The notes: a model not told the origin generated them from the sequence alone. A stretch of 64,000 nucleotides of DNA from Chitinophaga sp. SYP-B3965 (GCF_009647655.1 NZ_WJFD01000008.1:62001-126000); one strand, 5' to 3'. Positions 25,237-33,709 are shown, numbered from the stretch's first letter. Numbers and translations: made by a program.

Positions 25237-26130
25237 TTATTCTAAATTCTTAAACACCAATTGATCGTCCTTTGTTTCAATCTGAATGTTCATGGTGATG
25301 GACAATGCCCGTGAAAGTTGCGTGATATCCTCTGCATAAAGATCTCCGCTTATTTTCTTGTGGTTGATCTCGTCGTTTAAGACCACCACTTTATACCCGA
25401 ATTTTGTAAAGATCATGGATGTTATCTCTGCAATAGATGTATTCTCAAAATGGTAACGATGATTCCGCCAGTCCGCGATCAGTTCTGTATTCACAGATTC
25501 CTTCAGCCGCGATAAATGTTTTTCTACCTGCACTTCATCTCCCGGTTTCATCATAAATACCTTATCACCTTCTGTGATAGCCACTTTAGCTGTCAGCTGC
25601 ACCTTTCCTTCTTTCAGGGAAACCGTGGTACGTTCTCCCAGCATATTCACATTAAACTTTGTACCCAATACCGCTACATCAATTTCATTCGTATGCACAA
25701 TGAACTGCGCATTACCCGCACCCGGCTTTTTCGTGATCTCAAAGTAAGCTTCCCCATCCAGCCATACACCGCGGCTTTCCGCCGGATCCCATTCTACGGG
25801 TATGCGCAAGGTAGAGTTAGCATTAAGGTAGACGATGGAACTATCCGGTAGTACTACTTGTTTGATCTCTCCATAAGTAGTATGATATGATTTCATACTA
25901 TTGGAAATGATGGAGCAATAGATATTATAAGAAGCATATCCCAGTAACGGCAATAAAACAGCAGCAGCCAACACCCTTAAAGCAATACGCCTCACCTTCC
26001 CGGTCTTTTTCCTGGAAATTTCTGATTCGATGTGCTGCCAGCTTTCTTTTGTTTTTTCTTCGGGTATCTCTTTCCGCCGGAAGCGAATAGGGGAACTACC
26101 TGGATCTTGCGGTACGGATGGATCTTCCAT
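25237..26130 (-). CDS. FecR-type anti-sigma factor
   Basis: A 297-residue single-pass membrane protein. The short cytoplasmic N-terminus holds the sigma partner, a hydrophobic segment (VLAAAVLLPLLGYASYNIYC) is near residue 60, and the periplasmic part has the FecR core (GEIKQVVLPDSSIVYLNANS; WDPAESRGVWLDGEAYFEI; FIVHTNEIDVAVLGTKFNVN) and a C-terminal DUF4974 segment (FENTSIAEITSMIFTKFGYK). ATG 26130 is chosen; the frame stays open to 26220 but the extra residues overlap the region just after the ECF gene. It signals between the STN domain of the SusC protein and the ECF sigma factor. Confidence 0.92.
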   Translation of the reverse strand: MEDPSVPQDPGSSPIRFRRKEIPEEKTKESWQHIESEISRKKTGKVRRIALRVLAAAVLLPLLGYASYNIYCSIISNSMKSYHTTYGEIKQVVLPDSSIVYLNANSTLRIPVEWDPAESRGVWLDGEAYFEITKKPGAGNAQFIVHTNEIDVAVLGTKFNVNMLGERTTVSLKEGKVQLTAKVAITEGDKVFMMKPGDEVQVEKHLSRLKESVNTELIADWRNHRYHFENTSIAEITSMIFTKFGYKVVVLNDEINHKKISGDLYAEDITQLSRALSITMNIQIETKDDQLVFKNLE

Positions 26131-26192
26131 AACGTGTTTTCTTAGAAGACACGCAAAGAGGTTCCGGGATACTCCTTTTCTCGAAACTTTTT

Positions 26193-26780
26193 TTAAAATA
26201 AATGAAGGAACAGCCACCACAGAGGGATTTGGCCCATCATACCCCTCAGCTGGGTAAGGGCCTTGTGGGCTAAATTGATCACGGACTGGTAATTCACTTT
26301 CATGATCTCCGCTATTTCTGTATAAGAAAGCTCTTCATAAAAGCGTAAATAGATCACTTCTTTCTGCCGGCGGGGTAACTGATTGAGGTACTGGCTGATC
26401 CGCGACTGCCGTTCCGCAACATGCTCTTGTTCAATGAGAATGTCCTCAGGAGAAAATTCAATGTCCGGCTCACTGGGAGGTAATATCTGAAGGGAACGTA
26501 AACCGCGTAACTGATTGAGTGCCTGACGGCGAAGGGCCGTGAAGAAAAAAGCCCGCACGTTCTGGAGCAGGCCGATGGACTCTTTTTTATACCATATACG
26601 GATAAATACTTCCTGTACCGCATCCTGCGCAACATCCTCATTTCCAAGCATGGCGAGCGCGTACCGGTATAATACCGGATGCAATTGACCGTGGATGCCC
26701 GCATATGCTCTTGCATCTCCCTGTAACACAAAGTGCCAGGAACTGGTCAGATCTTCACCCTGTTCATAGGCATCCGGCAT
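26193..26780 (-). CDS. ECF RNA polymerase sigma factor (SusC-linked)
   Basis: A 195-residue sigma-70 family protein with region 2 (LYRYALAMLGNEDVAQDAVQEVFIRIWYKK; VRAFFFTALRRQALNQLR) and region 4 (LPRRQKEVIYLRFYEELSYT, EIAEIMKVNYQSVINLAHKA). It is the first gene of the ECF/FecR/SusC/SusD operon, 62 bases before fecR, and is expected to turn on susCD when the receptor is loaded. A terminator hairpin at 26853-26879 lies just upstream, so either the gene has its own promoter in 26781-26850 or leader read-through feeds it. Confidence 0.92.
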   Translation of the reverse strand: MPDAYEQGEDLTSSWHFVLQGDARAYAGIHGQLHPVLYRYALAMLGNEDVAQDAVQEVFIRIWYKKESIGLLQNVRAFFFTALRRQALNQLRGLRSLQILPPSEPDIEFSPEDILIEQEHVAERQSRISQYLNQLPRRQKEVIYLRFYEELSYTEIAEIMKVNYQSVINLAHKALTQLRGMMGQIPLWWLFLHLF

Positions 26781-26847
26781 GGGTGAGCTTGGGTCTTTTG
26801 AAAAATAGGAAAATCGCTGTCACTTCATGTAAAATAACGAATCTGCC

Positions 26848-27092
26848 CGAAATAAAAAGCCGGCTCTTCTGAACCGGCTCCCCCTGTTAAAAGGAAAGGC
26901 ACAAGCTGAAGCCTGCGCCCGTTATATTAGCAGCATATTCCTATAAGGCATTTTGACCATGCTGTGCATGCAGCAGGGGAGGTTTATCAATCTAAAAATT
27001 ATTTATTGTAAGTAAACATAGCGGTTGCTATGCTCATGATAGAACTTGGGGCATATACTCCGGGGTTGTTTACTTCGTTATTAGTTTCCTGA
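26848..27092 (-). ncRNA. Candidate small RNA, about 245 nt, leftward
   Basis: A full promoter on the minus strand (TTG at 27125-27123, 19 bases, TACCTTTG at 27103-27096) and an intrinsic terminator at 26853-26879 bracket about 240 bases without a credible coding frame. Internal pairing is strong: AAGTAAACA with TGTTTACTT encloses a further CATAGC-aacc-GCTATG hairpin, TGCTG pairs with CAGCA, and GGCGCA with TGTGCC. Only tiny frames (12-15 codons) exist. Its promoter carries the CACAT-N4-ATGTG operator. A leader of the ECF operon with an early terminator is the main alternative. Confidence 0.5.
26853..26879 (-). terminator. Intrinsic terminator of the small RNA candidate
   Basis: AGCCGG..(26858) pairs with CCGGCT (ending 26879) with one internal mismatch and a 4-base loop; on the minus strand the stem is followed by TTTTTATTT. 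It ends leftward transcription 73 bases before the ECF sigma gene start. Confidence 0.7.
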
Positions 27093-27095
27093 ATG

Positions 27096-27140
27096 CAAAG
27101 GTATAGGGCTTCGCATTACACCCAACCACATAAAGATGTG
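27096..27140 (-). promoter_or_regulatory. Small-RNA promoter with CACAT-N4-ATGTG operator
   Basis: The palindrome CACAT-AAAG-ATGTG (27127-27140) directly abuts the -33 TTG of the leftward promoter; the -7 box TACCTTTG spans 27103-27096. The same word order (ATGTGrTTG, 19-20 bases, -7 box) occurs at 30276-30322 and 31056-31101. The site also lies 75 bases upstream of the kinase start and may serve both directions. Confidence 0.6.
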
Positions 27141-27214
27141 AAATGCCACTTTTAATGCTTCAATTGTATAATTAATGGAATTAAGCAATTATTTTTGAGC
27201 GAGAGCTTTTATCT

Positions 27215-30200
27215 ATGCATATCATCCGTAAGGAAAAGCTGCTTCTACTGGCAGCATTGTTTGTGCTTCTCCAACTGGCTGCACAAGCCCAATCCCAATC
27301 CCAATCTTATCTTTTCTCCCGCCTTAATGTGGAAGACGGATTGCGCAGCAATTACGTGACCGCCATTTTCCAGGATACCAAAGGTTTCATGTGGGTAGGC
27401 ACGGAAGGTGGCCTGCAAAGATATGATGGCAAACAGTTTGAATACTTCCCCTTTGTAGGCATCCCCGATATCTCCCACGAAAAAGTACAGCGGATCATTG
27501 AAGGAAAAAATAACACCCTCTGGATCGCTTATAACTCCTGCGTAGTTACCTATAATTATGTAAGCGGCAAAGCCAGCAAAATACTTGTACTGCACCAGAA
27601 CATCGAAAAGAACTTCCAGGCCACACAACTTTTTATAGACAGTCGCGGCCTCATCTGGCTCTGCACAACAGATCATGGCGCTTTTTTGTATGACGAAAAA
27701 ACACTGGCCTTCGTTCCCTTTTCAAAATTCTTTGCACCCGCCGCATTCAATATCGTTAATGTAGTAGAAGACCCCGCCACACACAATTACTGGCTGGGCA
27801 CTAACATTGGCATCTGTTTCCTGGATTACGCACAAAAGATCTGTTACACCCCGCAAAATAATCCACGCGACATTCCCCTCCTCAAGATCCCCGCTCTGCA
27901 GTTAAATGTGATCCGGTTATTTGGCAGTTCCAAACGGGGATTGTTCATCAACATCTGGCCCCGTTATGTAGAAAGGCCCAGCTTCTATTATTATGATCTG
28001 AAGACGGGTATATTATCTGAACAACATAAAGACCAGGGCATCGTTTCTCAGTTAATAGAAGACAGCAAAGGAAATATCTGGGGATCAGGTGACCTGCTCA
28101 TGCGTTTCAGTCCGGATGGCCAGCAACTGGAAACATTCCAGCGCAACCAGTTCACCCGCAATGGCCTGGATTATTCAGAGATGTTCACCCTGTTTGAAGA
28201 TAACATGCAAAACCTCTGGATAGGTACCAGCAATGGTTTGTTCACCTTCAATCATGCCAAACAACAATTCCACACCATTATTTACTGGCCGGATAGTTAT
28301 AAACAATCACCTCCTCTGCTGGAAGCTACAGATATCTGGCAACATCCAAACGGAGATGTATGGGTGACCAGCTGGGGCCATGGCCTGTTCGTATATGACA
28401 GCACCTTCTCTCAACTGAAAAAACATCTCCTTCATCCCTCCATCACCACTATCAACATGGCCTTTTGCATGTTGCCCCTCCCGGATGGGAAAGTACTGAT
28501 CGGCGCGCAGCATGCCAATCTATGGATAGTAGATCCCAAAACATGGAAAGTGGAATACCGCGTATTGAAGGACCTCGATAATCGTTCCATCCGTTGCATG
28601 ACACTGGATAAACAACAAAATGTATGGATCGGCACGCAAAGAGGCATCGTAGCGAAATGGGATTTCCAGCACAATACCATGCGCACCTTTACAGATAGCT
28701 TTTATACACAGGGCCGTTATCTCTGGAACCATATACAGGATATCTATGCAGATGCAGATAACTTCATCTGGGTAGGCACCAATTACAATGGCCTCCTGAA
28801 AATGGATACCGCCGGCCATGTAGTAAAACGGTATGCAGCAGATGAAAAAGAACACAAACTACCCGCCAGCAATATTTACAACATCTTTCCCATGCCCAAC
28901 AACAAGCTCCTCATAGCTGCAGGAGGAATTGTATTGCTGGATACAAAGAAAGATAAAGTACTCAGCACCATCACACAGGAAGACGGATTACCCGTTGGCG
29001 CCATTACAAATATTCAGCCCCTCAATAACGAGAACATCCTGTTCACTACTAATTTCAGTGCAGGAAAAGTGAACCTTATCAAACGTAAAGTAGTACACTA
29101 CGGCAGGAAATACGGCATTGCAGATGAAACCTTTGAATCCCCCACCAGTTATAAACTGCGGGATGGTCACATTGTATTAGGCAGCACCAAGAACATCATC
29201 TTCTTTCAGCCGGATAGCCTGCAGGATCCTGTTCCCCCACCTGATGTACGCATCCATTATTTCAAAACAGACGGAGACCTCGTCTCTCCCTATCAACCCA
29301 TGATGGAGGAGCCGGATCCAAAGATCGAACTGAAATACCAGGACTGCACCTTTACCATCGGTTATATCTCTCTCGATTACCTGGAGCAGGATAACCTCAG
29401 TTATTCCTACCGCATGGAAGGAATAGATAACGATTGGGTGAAAGCCGGCAATCGCCAATATGTTACTTACACAAATCTATCTCCCGGCACTTACACCTTC
29501 CAGGTATACTGCGAAAACGGGGAAGGCATGCAAAGCCCGCATATCACTTCCATCCGCATTGTGCTGGCCAGTCCCATCTGGCAGAAAGGATGGTTTTACG
29601 GACTGCTCATCTTACTTATCATCGGCATCATTTATCTCATTCACCGCATCAGGGTGAACCGGATTATGTCCACCGAAAAAGTAAGGCGCCGCATTGCACG
29701 TGATCTGCATGATGATATGGGTTCCACCCTCACCTCCATCAATATCATGAGTGCCATGGCACGAAGGAATGCCGCATTGCAGGACTTACCCAAAACACAG
29801 GAGTTCCTCGTAAAGATCGGTGACAGCACCACCCGCATGATGGAAAGCATGGACGATATCGTATGGAGCATCAACCCCATGAACGATAACCTCCAAAGAG
29901 TGATCGCAAGGATGCGCGAATTCACAACTGGTGTACTGGAAGGACGGCAGATCGCTTTTACTTTTTCTATTGATGAAAAGATCTTCCACCGTAAACTGCA
30001 ACTGGAAAGCCGGCACGACTTCTTTATGATCTACAAAGAAGCGATCACCAATATTGCGAAATACGCCCAATGTACTTTTGTAGATATCCGTGTACAATTA
30101 CGCAAAGGGAAAATGGTACTGCGCGTACAGGACAACGGCGTAGGTTTTGACGTAAAAGAAGCAAATGAAGGAGATGGATTGATGAATATGGAACGAAGAG

Positions 30201-30283
30201 CATACAGGATGAAAGGACAACTGAATATTTCCTCACAACCCGGCAAAGGCACCGTGATCACCCTCATGTTCCCAACCACATAA
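27215..30283 (+). CDS. Two-component sensor histidine kinase with periplasmic propeller
   Basis: A 1022-residue membrane sensor. A signal peptide ends near LAAQAQ, and residues about 30-690 are two-component propeller repeats (FMWVGTEGGLQRYDG, NLWIGTSNGLFTFN, NVWIGTQRGIVAKWD). A Y_Y_Y domain follows (LSYSYRMEGIDNDWVKAGN), then one transmembrane helix (FYGLLILLIIGIIYLIHRI), a HisKA_3 dimerisation domain with phospho-His in ARDLHDDMGSTLT and an HATPase_c domain (EAITNIAKYA, DNGVGFDV, GDGLMNMERRA). A -7 box TATTTTTG lies at 27190-27197. The partner regulator follows 57 bases later. The ligand sensed in the periplasm is unknown; such sensors usually detect glycan pieces. Confidence 0.95.
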   Translation: MHIIRKEKLLLLAALFVLLQLAAQAQSQSQSYLFSRLNVEDGLRSNYVTAIFQDTKGFMWVGTEGGLQRYDGKQFEYFPFVGIPDISHEKVQRIIEGKNNTLWIAYNSCVVTYNYVSGKASKILVLHQNIEKNFQATQLFIDSRGLIWLCTTDHGAFLYDEKTLAFVPFSKFFAPAAFNIVNVVEDPATHNYWLGTNIGICFLDYAQKICYTPQNNPRDIPLLKIPALQLNVIRLFGSSKRGLFINIWPRYVERPSFYYYDLKTGILSEQHKDQGIVSQLIEDSKGNIWGSGDLLMRFSPDGQQLETFQRNQFTRNGLDYSEMFTLFEDNMQNLWIGTSNGLFTFNHAKQQFHTIIYWPDSYKQSPPLLEATDIWQHPNGDVWVTSWGHGLFVYDSTFSQLKKHLLHPSITTINMAFCMLPLPDGKVLIGAQHANLWIVDPKTWKVEYRVLKDLDNRSIRCMTLDKQQNVWIGTQRGIVAKWDFQHNTMRTFTDSFYTQGRYLWNHIQDIYADADNFIWVGTNYNGLLKMDTAGHVVKRYAADEKEHKLPASNIYNIFPMPNNKLLIAAGGIVLLDTKKDKVLSTITQEDGLPVGAITNIQPLNNENILFTTNFSAGKVNLIKRKVVHYGRKYGIADETFESPTSYKLRDGHIVLGSTKNIIFFQPDSLQDPVPPPDVRIHYFKTDGDLVSPYQPMMEEPDPKIELKYQDCTFTIGYISLDYLEQDNLSYSYRMEGIDNDWVKAGNRQYVTYTNLSPGTYTFQVYCENGEGMQSPHITSIRIVLASPIWQKGWFYGLLILLIIGIIYLIHRIRVNRIMSTEKVRRRIARDLHDDMGSTLTSINIMSAMARRNAALQDLPKTQEFLVKIGDSTTRMMESMDDIVWSINPMNDNLQRVIARMREFTTGVLEGRQIAFTFSIDEKIFHRKLQLESRHDFFMIYKEAITNIAKYAQCTFVDIRVQLRKGKMVLRVQDNGVGFDVKEANEGDGLMNMERRAYRMKGQLNISSQPGKGTVITLMFPTT

Positions 30284-30322
30284 CCATGTGATTGGCAGAA
30301 CGAATTTGTCATGTTACCTTTA
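30274..30322 (+). promoter_or_regulatory. Operator and promoter of the response regulator gene
   Basis: CACAT-AACC-ATGTG at 30277-30290 overlaps the kinase stop codon and abuts ATTGG; TTG, 20 bases, then TACCTTTA at 30315-30322 forms the promoter. It gives the regulator its own start site, 18 bases before ATG 30341, inside the kinase-regulator operon. Confidence 0.55.
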
Positions 30323-30340
30323 CCGAACATACCCACTACC

Positions 30341-30973
30341 ATGATTCGAATCGTGTTATATGAAGATAACACCAAACTGCGAGAGAACTTAACGTTACTG
30401 ATCGACGGAGCGAATGATTTTATCGTATGCGGCGCTTTCAGGAACTGCGATCATATTTTACAACAGACACAAGAGCTGCTTCCTGACGTAATACTGATGG
30501 ACATTGATATGCCCGGCACAAATGGTATAGAAGGTCTCCGCATCATCCGGCCCCAATACCCCGATCTTCCCATTCTCATGCTCACTGTGTTTGACGATAA
30601 CCAGCATGTTTTTGATGCCATCAAAGCAGGTGCAGATGGTTACCTTCTGAAAAAAACATCACCCGATAAATTACTGGAATACATCCACGAAGTATATGAA
30701 GGCGGCGCCCCCATGACCTCCTCCATTGCCCGGCAGGTGTTACATCTCTTTGCCCGCCAGCCTTCAGATAAAAATGATAAATACCATCTTTCAGACAGGG
30801 AAAAAGAAGTGCTGCAATTACTCGTGAATGGCTATAGCTACAAAATGATCGCAGGAGAGATCTTTATTTCTATTGATACGGTGCGTTCCCACATTAAAAA
30901 GATCTACGAGAAATTGCACGTTAATTCCAAGTCAGAAGCGGTGGCTAAGGCTTTTAGAGATAAGTTGGTGTAG
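30341..30973 (+). CDS. LuxR/NarL-type response regulator
   Basis: A 210-residue regulator with a CheY-like receiver (IRIVLYEDNTKLRENL; phospho-Asp in DVILMDIDMPGTNG; Thr/Lys in MLTVFDDN and YLLKKTSPDK) and a C-terminal GerE helix-turn-helix (LSDREKEVLQLLVNGYSYKM, EIFISIDTVRSHIKKIYEKL). ATG 30341 is preferred over 30311 because the -7 box 30315-30322 lies inside the longer frame and the receiver begins at MIRIVLYED. It pairs with the HisKA_3 kinase upstream and is the natural candidate to bind the CACAT-N4-ATGTG palindromes at three promoters around it. Confidence 0.93.
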   Translation: MIRIVLYEDNTKLRENLTLLIDGANDFIVCGAFRNCDHILQQTQELLPDVILMDIDMPGTNGIEGLRIIRPQYPDLPILMLTVFDDNQHVFDAIKAGADGYLLKKTSPDKLLEYIHEVYEGGAPMTSSIARQVLHLFARQPSDKNDKYHLSDREKEVLQLLVNGYSYKMIAGEIFISIDTVRSHIKKIYEKLHVNSKSEAVAKAFRDKLV

Positions 30974-31052
30974 GATTATATCCAGATATACACATCTAGT
31001 AAAAACCGCCCGCCCCCTCTCTTTGCCGGCGGTACTTCCCTCTCTCGTTGTA

Positions 31053-31101
31053 AACCACATCGATATGTGATTGTATGGCATTCCCAACTGTTGCAATTTT
31101 G
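31053..31101 (+). promoter_or_regulatory. Operator and promoter of the lipoprotein gene
   Basis: CACAT-CGAT-ATGTG (31057-31070) abuts ATTG; 20 bases later CAATTTTG (31094-31101) is a -7-like box, 24 bases before ATG 31126. This is the third copy of the same arrangement around the two-component genes. Confidence 0.55.
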
Positions 31102-31125
31102 TACAGTAACGGAAACCATACTTAT

Positions 31126-31857
31126 ATGCTTTGTAACAAACCCCTGATGGCATTGCTATGCATAGCCATGATCACTTCCTGCAAGAAGGATCCCAACCCC
31201 CAGCTGCCAACTAAACTACTCTTAAGGGTAGCCACAGCGGATAATATTCAGATGGACAAATTCATGTATAATGAAAAAGGCCAGGTAATAAGATCCTACT
31301 ATTATCGTGGTTACACCGGTGATACCGCCTACCAGGATTATACTTACCTGAACAACCGCCTCCATAAAATAACCCATCACAATGCAGAACACACAATGTA
31401 CTTCTATGCAGGAAGTAACCTGGTAAAAACGGAAGTAAGTGATGCCACCAATGGCGTAACGAGTTATTTGGATCACATCTACAGGAACGGGAAACTGGAT
31501 GAAACACACACTTATTACAAGGAAAATGGTCAATGGGATTTGACACAGGAAAATACGTACGACTATGATGCACATGGAAATGTTCACAAAATAAATGTAT
31601 ACCATGGCCCGGACCTCCAGACGACTGTTGAATTCACTTATCACAATGATCACCTTGATCCTCTGCCGACCATTTTTAAAACCCCGCTGGTAGAAAAGGA
31701 GATCCACTATAACGGAGAAGGAGGTATTGAATGGACAACAGCAAACACATACGAATATGACACAAAAGGATACCCCGTAAAAAGGGAAACTATTACCCGT
31801 AACGCAGATAATAATGTGTTATCGAGGCACACCTTTTTCTATTCATATAAAGATTAA
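31126..31857 (+). CDS. YD-repeat-like lipoprotein
   Basis: A 243-residue lipoprotein (hydrophobic N-terminus LMALLCIAMITSC with the lipobox Cys at about residue 19). The body consists of short beta repeats of the type Y-N-E-K-G-Q-V-I-R and YDAHGNVHKINVY, related to RHS/YD repeats found in surface proteins of this phylum. ATG 31126 is used because the -7 box at 31094-31101 lies within a longer frame opening at 31075. It has the same operator as the response regulator gene and lies 152 bases after it, so it is a likely target of that system. The function is unknown. Confidence 0.75.
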   Translation: MLCNKPLMALLCIAMITSCKKDPNPQLPTKLLLRVATADNIQMDKFMYNEKGQVIRSYYYRGYTGDTAYQDYTYLNNRLHKITHHNAEHTMYFYAGSNLVKTEVSDATNGVTSYLDHIYRNGKLDETHTYYKENGQWDLTQENTYDYDAHGNVHKINVYHGPDLQTTVEFTYHNDHLDPLPTIFKTPLVEKEIHYNGEGGIEWTTANTYEYDTKGYPVKRETITRNADNNVLSRHTFFYSYKD

Positions 31858-31986
31858 CCCCGAAATAGCGAAATAGCTCTATTACAATCCCATTGTCCCC
31901 AAAAGGGCACACCCCGCGTGTGCCCATATTTTTTTACAACACTTTTGGCCGGTTTTTTGTTACCTATGCATCAAAACATCCAAAAA

Positions 31987-32487
31987 ATGACAAACCAATT
32001 GATCCGCTTCTTTACAGTATTTGGAGCAACCACCCTGCTGCTGAGTGCCTGTGCAACACAACAGGGTACCCCAACTGCCGCCAGTATGGGCAAAGATGCA
32101 AAAGGGAAATGGACGCTGAACACTGTAAGCTATGACGGTTTGCCTTCCACCGCTAAGGTGACCACTGTTTTTTCCAATATTCCGCCTAAATGCCTCGAGG
32201 GCAGCGACTGGAACCTCCCATCCAATAAATACGGCAGTTTTGCCACCGTTAGTTCAACGGACGGCTGTACCCCCGTATCACAAAACATTGTATGGTCTAC
32301 CCTTAACCAGGGTGGCATGGTCATGATCCAGTTCAAGGAATTACTGGAAGGGGTGAAAGCCAAGAATATTTCAGACGGGTACCGCGTGGAATTAACTTCT
32401 GTTGATAATACCTCTATGGTATGGCGCGCACCGGTTACTTATGAAGGAAAAACTGCTTATATAGTATATTCTTTTACCAGGAAATAA
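31987..32487 (+). CDS. Lipocalin-like lipoprotein
   Basis: A 166-residue lipoprotein with lipobox LLSACA after one hydrophobic helix. The mature part starts with GKWTLNTVSYDGLP, the G-x-W strand of lipocalin-like (META/lipocalin_5-type) domains, and ends with beta strands WRAPVTYEGKTAYIVYSF. Two Cys (PPKCLEG and TDGCTPV) may form a disulfide. ATG 31987 is chosen since it gives a compact signal peptide. A strong bidirectional terminator follows at 32508. The gene stands alone; the ligand is unknown. Confidence 0.75.
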   Translation: MTNQLIRFFTVFGATTLLLSACATQQGTPTAASMGKDAKGKWTLNTVSYDGLPSTAKVTTVFSNIPPKCLEGSDWNLPSNKYGSFATVSSTDGCTPVSQNIVWSTLNQGGMVMIQFKELLEGVKAKNISDGYRVELTSVDNTSMVWRAPVTYEGKTAYIVYSFTRK

Positions 32488-32507
32488 TTTAACCCGGAAC
32501 CCGGGCC

Positions 32508-32552
32508 AAAAAGGAAAAAGCAGGACAAATATTGCCCTGCTTTTTCCTTTTT
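32508..32552. terminator. Bidirectional intrinsic terminator
   Basis: AAAAAGGAAAAAGCAGG (32508-32524) and its complement (32536-32552) form a 17-bp stem whose A and T runs give T-tracts on both strands. It separates the lipocalin-like gene from the next promoter (-7 box TATCTTTG at 32561-32568). Confidence 0.8.
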
Positions 32553-32587
32553 AGTTATTGTATCTTTGCCCTTCGTTTTAAAGAATT

Positions 32588-33238
32588 ATGAAAGCATTTA
32601 ACTTATTTATCAAATATCGATTACCCCTGGGCATTGTGTTCCTGTTAGGGGGTATTGCGCTGGGCCTTGCTTTTGGCTGGTGGGAAGCTGCTATTGTACT
32701 CTTAATAGGGGTAGCATGTATCGTAACGCATTTCCTGTTTGGGCCTATGCGGCTGGTACAGGAAGCGGTGGAAGCAGGAGATGTGGAAGGCGCTATGCGT
32801 ATCCTGAACCGTATCCAGTTCCCGAAACTGCTGTACAAACCCATCCGTTCCGGTTATTACCTGATGCAAAGCAACCTGGCTATGCAGAATGAAGACTTGG
32901 ACAAAGCGGAAATTGCAGTGAGGAACAGTATCAAATCCGGCAGTCCAACCCGTGAGCATGAAGGCATGCAATATTTTCAGCTGGGCATCATTGCCTCTCA
33001 GAAAAATGACACAAAATCCGCCAGCGAAAATCTCCGCAAAGCCCTCAAGCTAGGCCTGCCAGACAAAGAAAATACCGCTGCAGCCCTGCTGCAATTGTGC
33101 TCTATTTCCATGAGCCGCCGGGATTTCAAAACTGCCAAAGAGTATTTCCGCCGTGCAAAAGAGCAGAAACCAACTACCGAGCAGATCAAAAGTCAGATCA
33201 AAGAAATGGATAAATACATCAGCCGCATGCCCGGTTGA
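32588..33238 (+). CDS. TPR-containing membrane protein
   Basis: A 216-residue protein with two N-terminal transmembrane helices (PLGIVFLLGGIALGLAFGWW and AAIVLLIGVACIVTHFLFG) followed by a cytoplasmic helical part with tetratricopeptide-like repeats (AVEAGDVEGAMRILNRI; LAMQNEDLDKAEIAVRNSIK; ASQKNDTKSASENLRKALKL; RRDFKTAKEYFRRAKEQ). A -7 box TATCTTTG at 32561-32568 lies 19 bases before the ATG. Conserved in Chitinophagaceae with no known role; probably a scaffold for protein contacts at the membrane. A terminator follows at 33260. Confidence 0.85.
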   Translation: MKAFNLFIKYRLPLGIVFLLGGIALGLAFGWWEAAIVLLIGVACIVTHFLFGPMRLVQEAVEAGDVEGAMRILNRIQFPKLLYKPIRSGYYLMQSNLAMQNEDLDKAEIAVRNSIKSGSPTREHEGMQYFQLGIIASQKNDTKSASENLRKALKLGLPDKENTAAALLQLCSISMSRRDFKTAKEYFRRAKEQKPTTEQIKSQIKEMDKYISRMPG

Positions 33239-33259
33239 GTTTGTTCTTTTACCATATTA

Positions 33260-33297
33260 AAAAATCCCGGTAGGCCATGCTTACCGGGATTTTTTTA
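33260..33297 (+). terminator. Intrinsic terminator after the TPR gene
   Basis: AAAAATCCCGGTA (33260-33272) and TACCGGGATTTTT (33282-33294) pair perfectly with a 9-base loop and a T-tract; A and T runs make it active on both strands. Confidence 0.85.
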
Positions 33298-33309
33298 TGA
33301 GATTTTCTT

Positions 33310-33675
33310 TCAAAAAAATAGCCGTTTTAGATTCTTCAAAAAACAAGGTTAGCTTCTTCCCAAAAAATATCTGTTTTAGTCCAGGCTTAGTTCCTTCAAA
33401 AAACAGGATTAACTCTTCCCAAAAAGTATCTGCCTTAGACCAGGCTTCGCTCTTCTCCAAAAAACAGGGTTAACTTCTTTCCAAAAAAACATCTGCTTTA
33501 GACCAGGCTTAGTTCCTCCCAAAAAAATAGGGTTAACTTCTTCCAAAAAAATATCTGCCTTAGACCAGGCTTAGTTCCTCCCAAAAACAGGGTTAACTTC
33601 TTCCCAAAAAATATCTGCTTTAGACCAGGTTTAGTTCTTCCCCAAAAAAAGCTTTCCCCTTTCAAAAAAAATATC
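33310..33675. repeat. Tandem repeat array, about 60-nt unit, six copies
   Basis: The unit CAAAAAATATCTGYYTTAGA-CCAGGCTTAGTTCYTCC-CAAAAAACAGGGTTAACTTCTTCC repeats with starts near 33310, 33360, 33418, 33481, 33543 and 33603 plus a partial copy at 33663. Copies differ by a few substitutions and by the length of A-runs. It fills the gap between two convergent genes. On the minus strand part of the array is open (33498-33707) and would give a 20-residue Phe/Lys-rich repeat, but there is no sign of real coding use. Confidence 0.85.
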
Positions 33676-33709
33676 CACTTGAAATCAGAACTTTGTTCTG
33701 ATTTCAAGT
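33663..33709 (-). terminator. Terminator of the PLP enzyme gene
   Basis: Arms 33677-33691 and 33695-33709 are perfect 15-base complements with a 3-base loop; on the minus strand the stem is followed by eight T. It lies 47 bases after the stop of the leftward gene. Confidence 0.85.

Noticed and set aside
26848..27092. tmRNA or 6S RNA identity for the small RNA candidate
   Set aside because: No tag frame ending in Ala-Ala and no tRNA-like ends; the long central-bubble rod of 6S could not be drawn convincingly by eye.
33310..33675. CRISPR array
   Set aside because: Units are directly tandem with no unique spacers, and no cas genes are present.
33498..33707. Leftward 69-codon frame with Phe/Lys repeats
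   Set aside because: It is a by-product of the 60-nt tandem array and its terminator; codon content follows the repeat and A-run lengths break the frame between copies.
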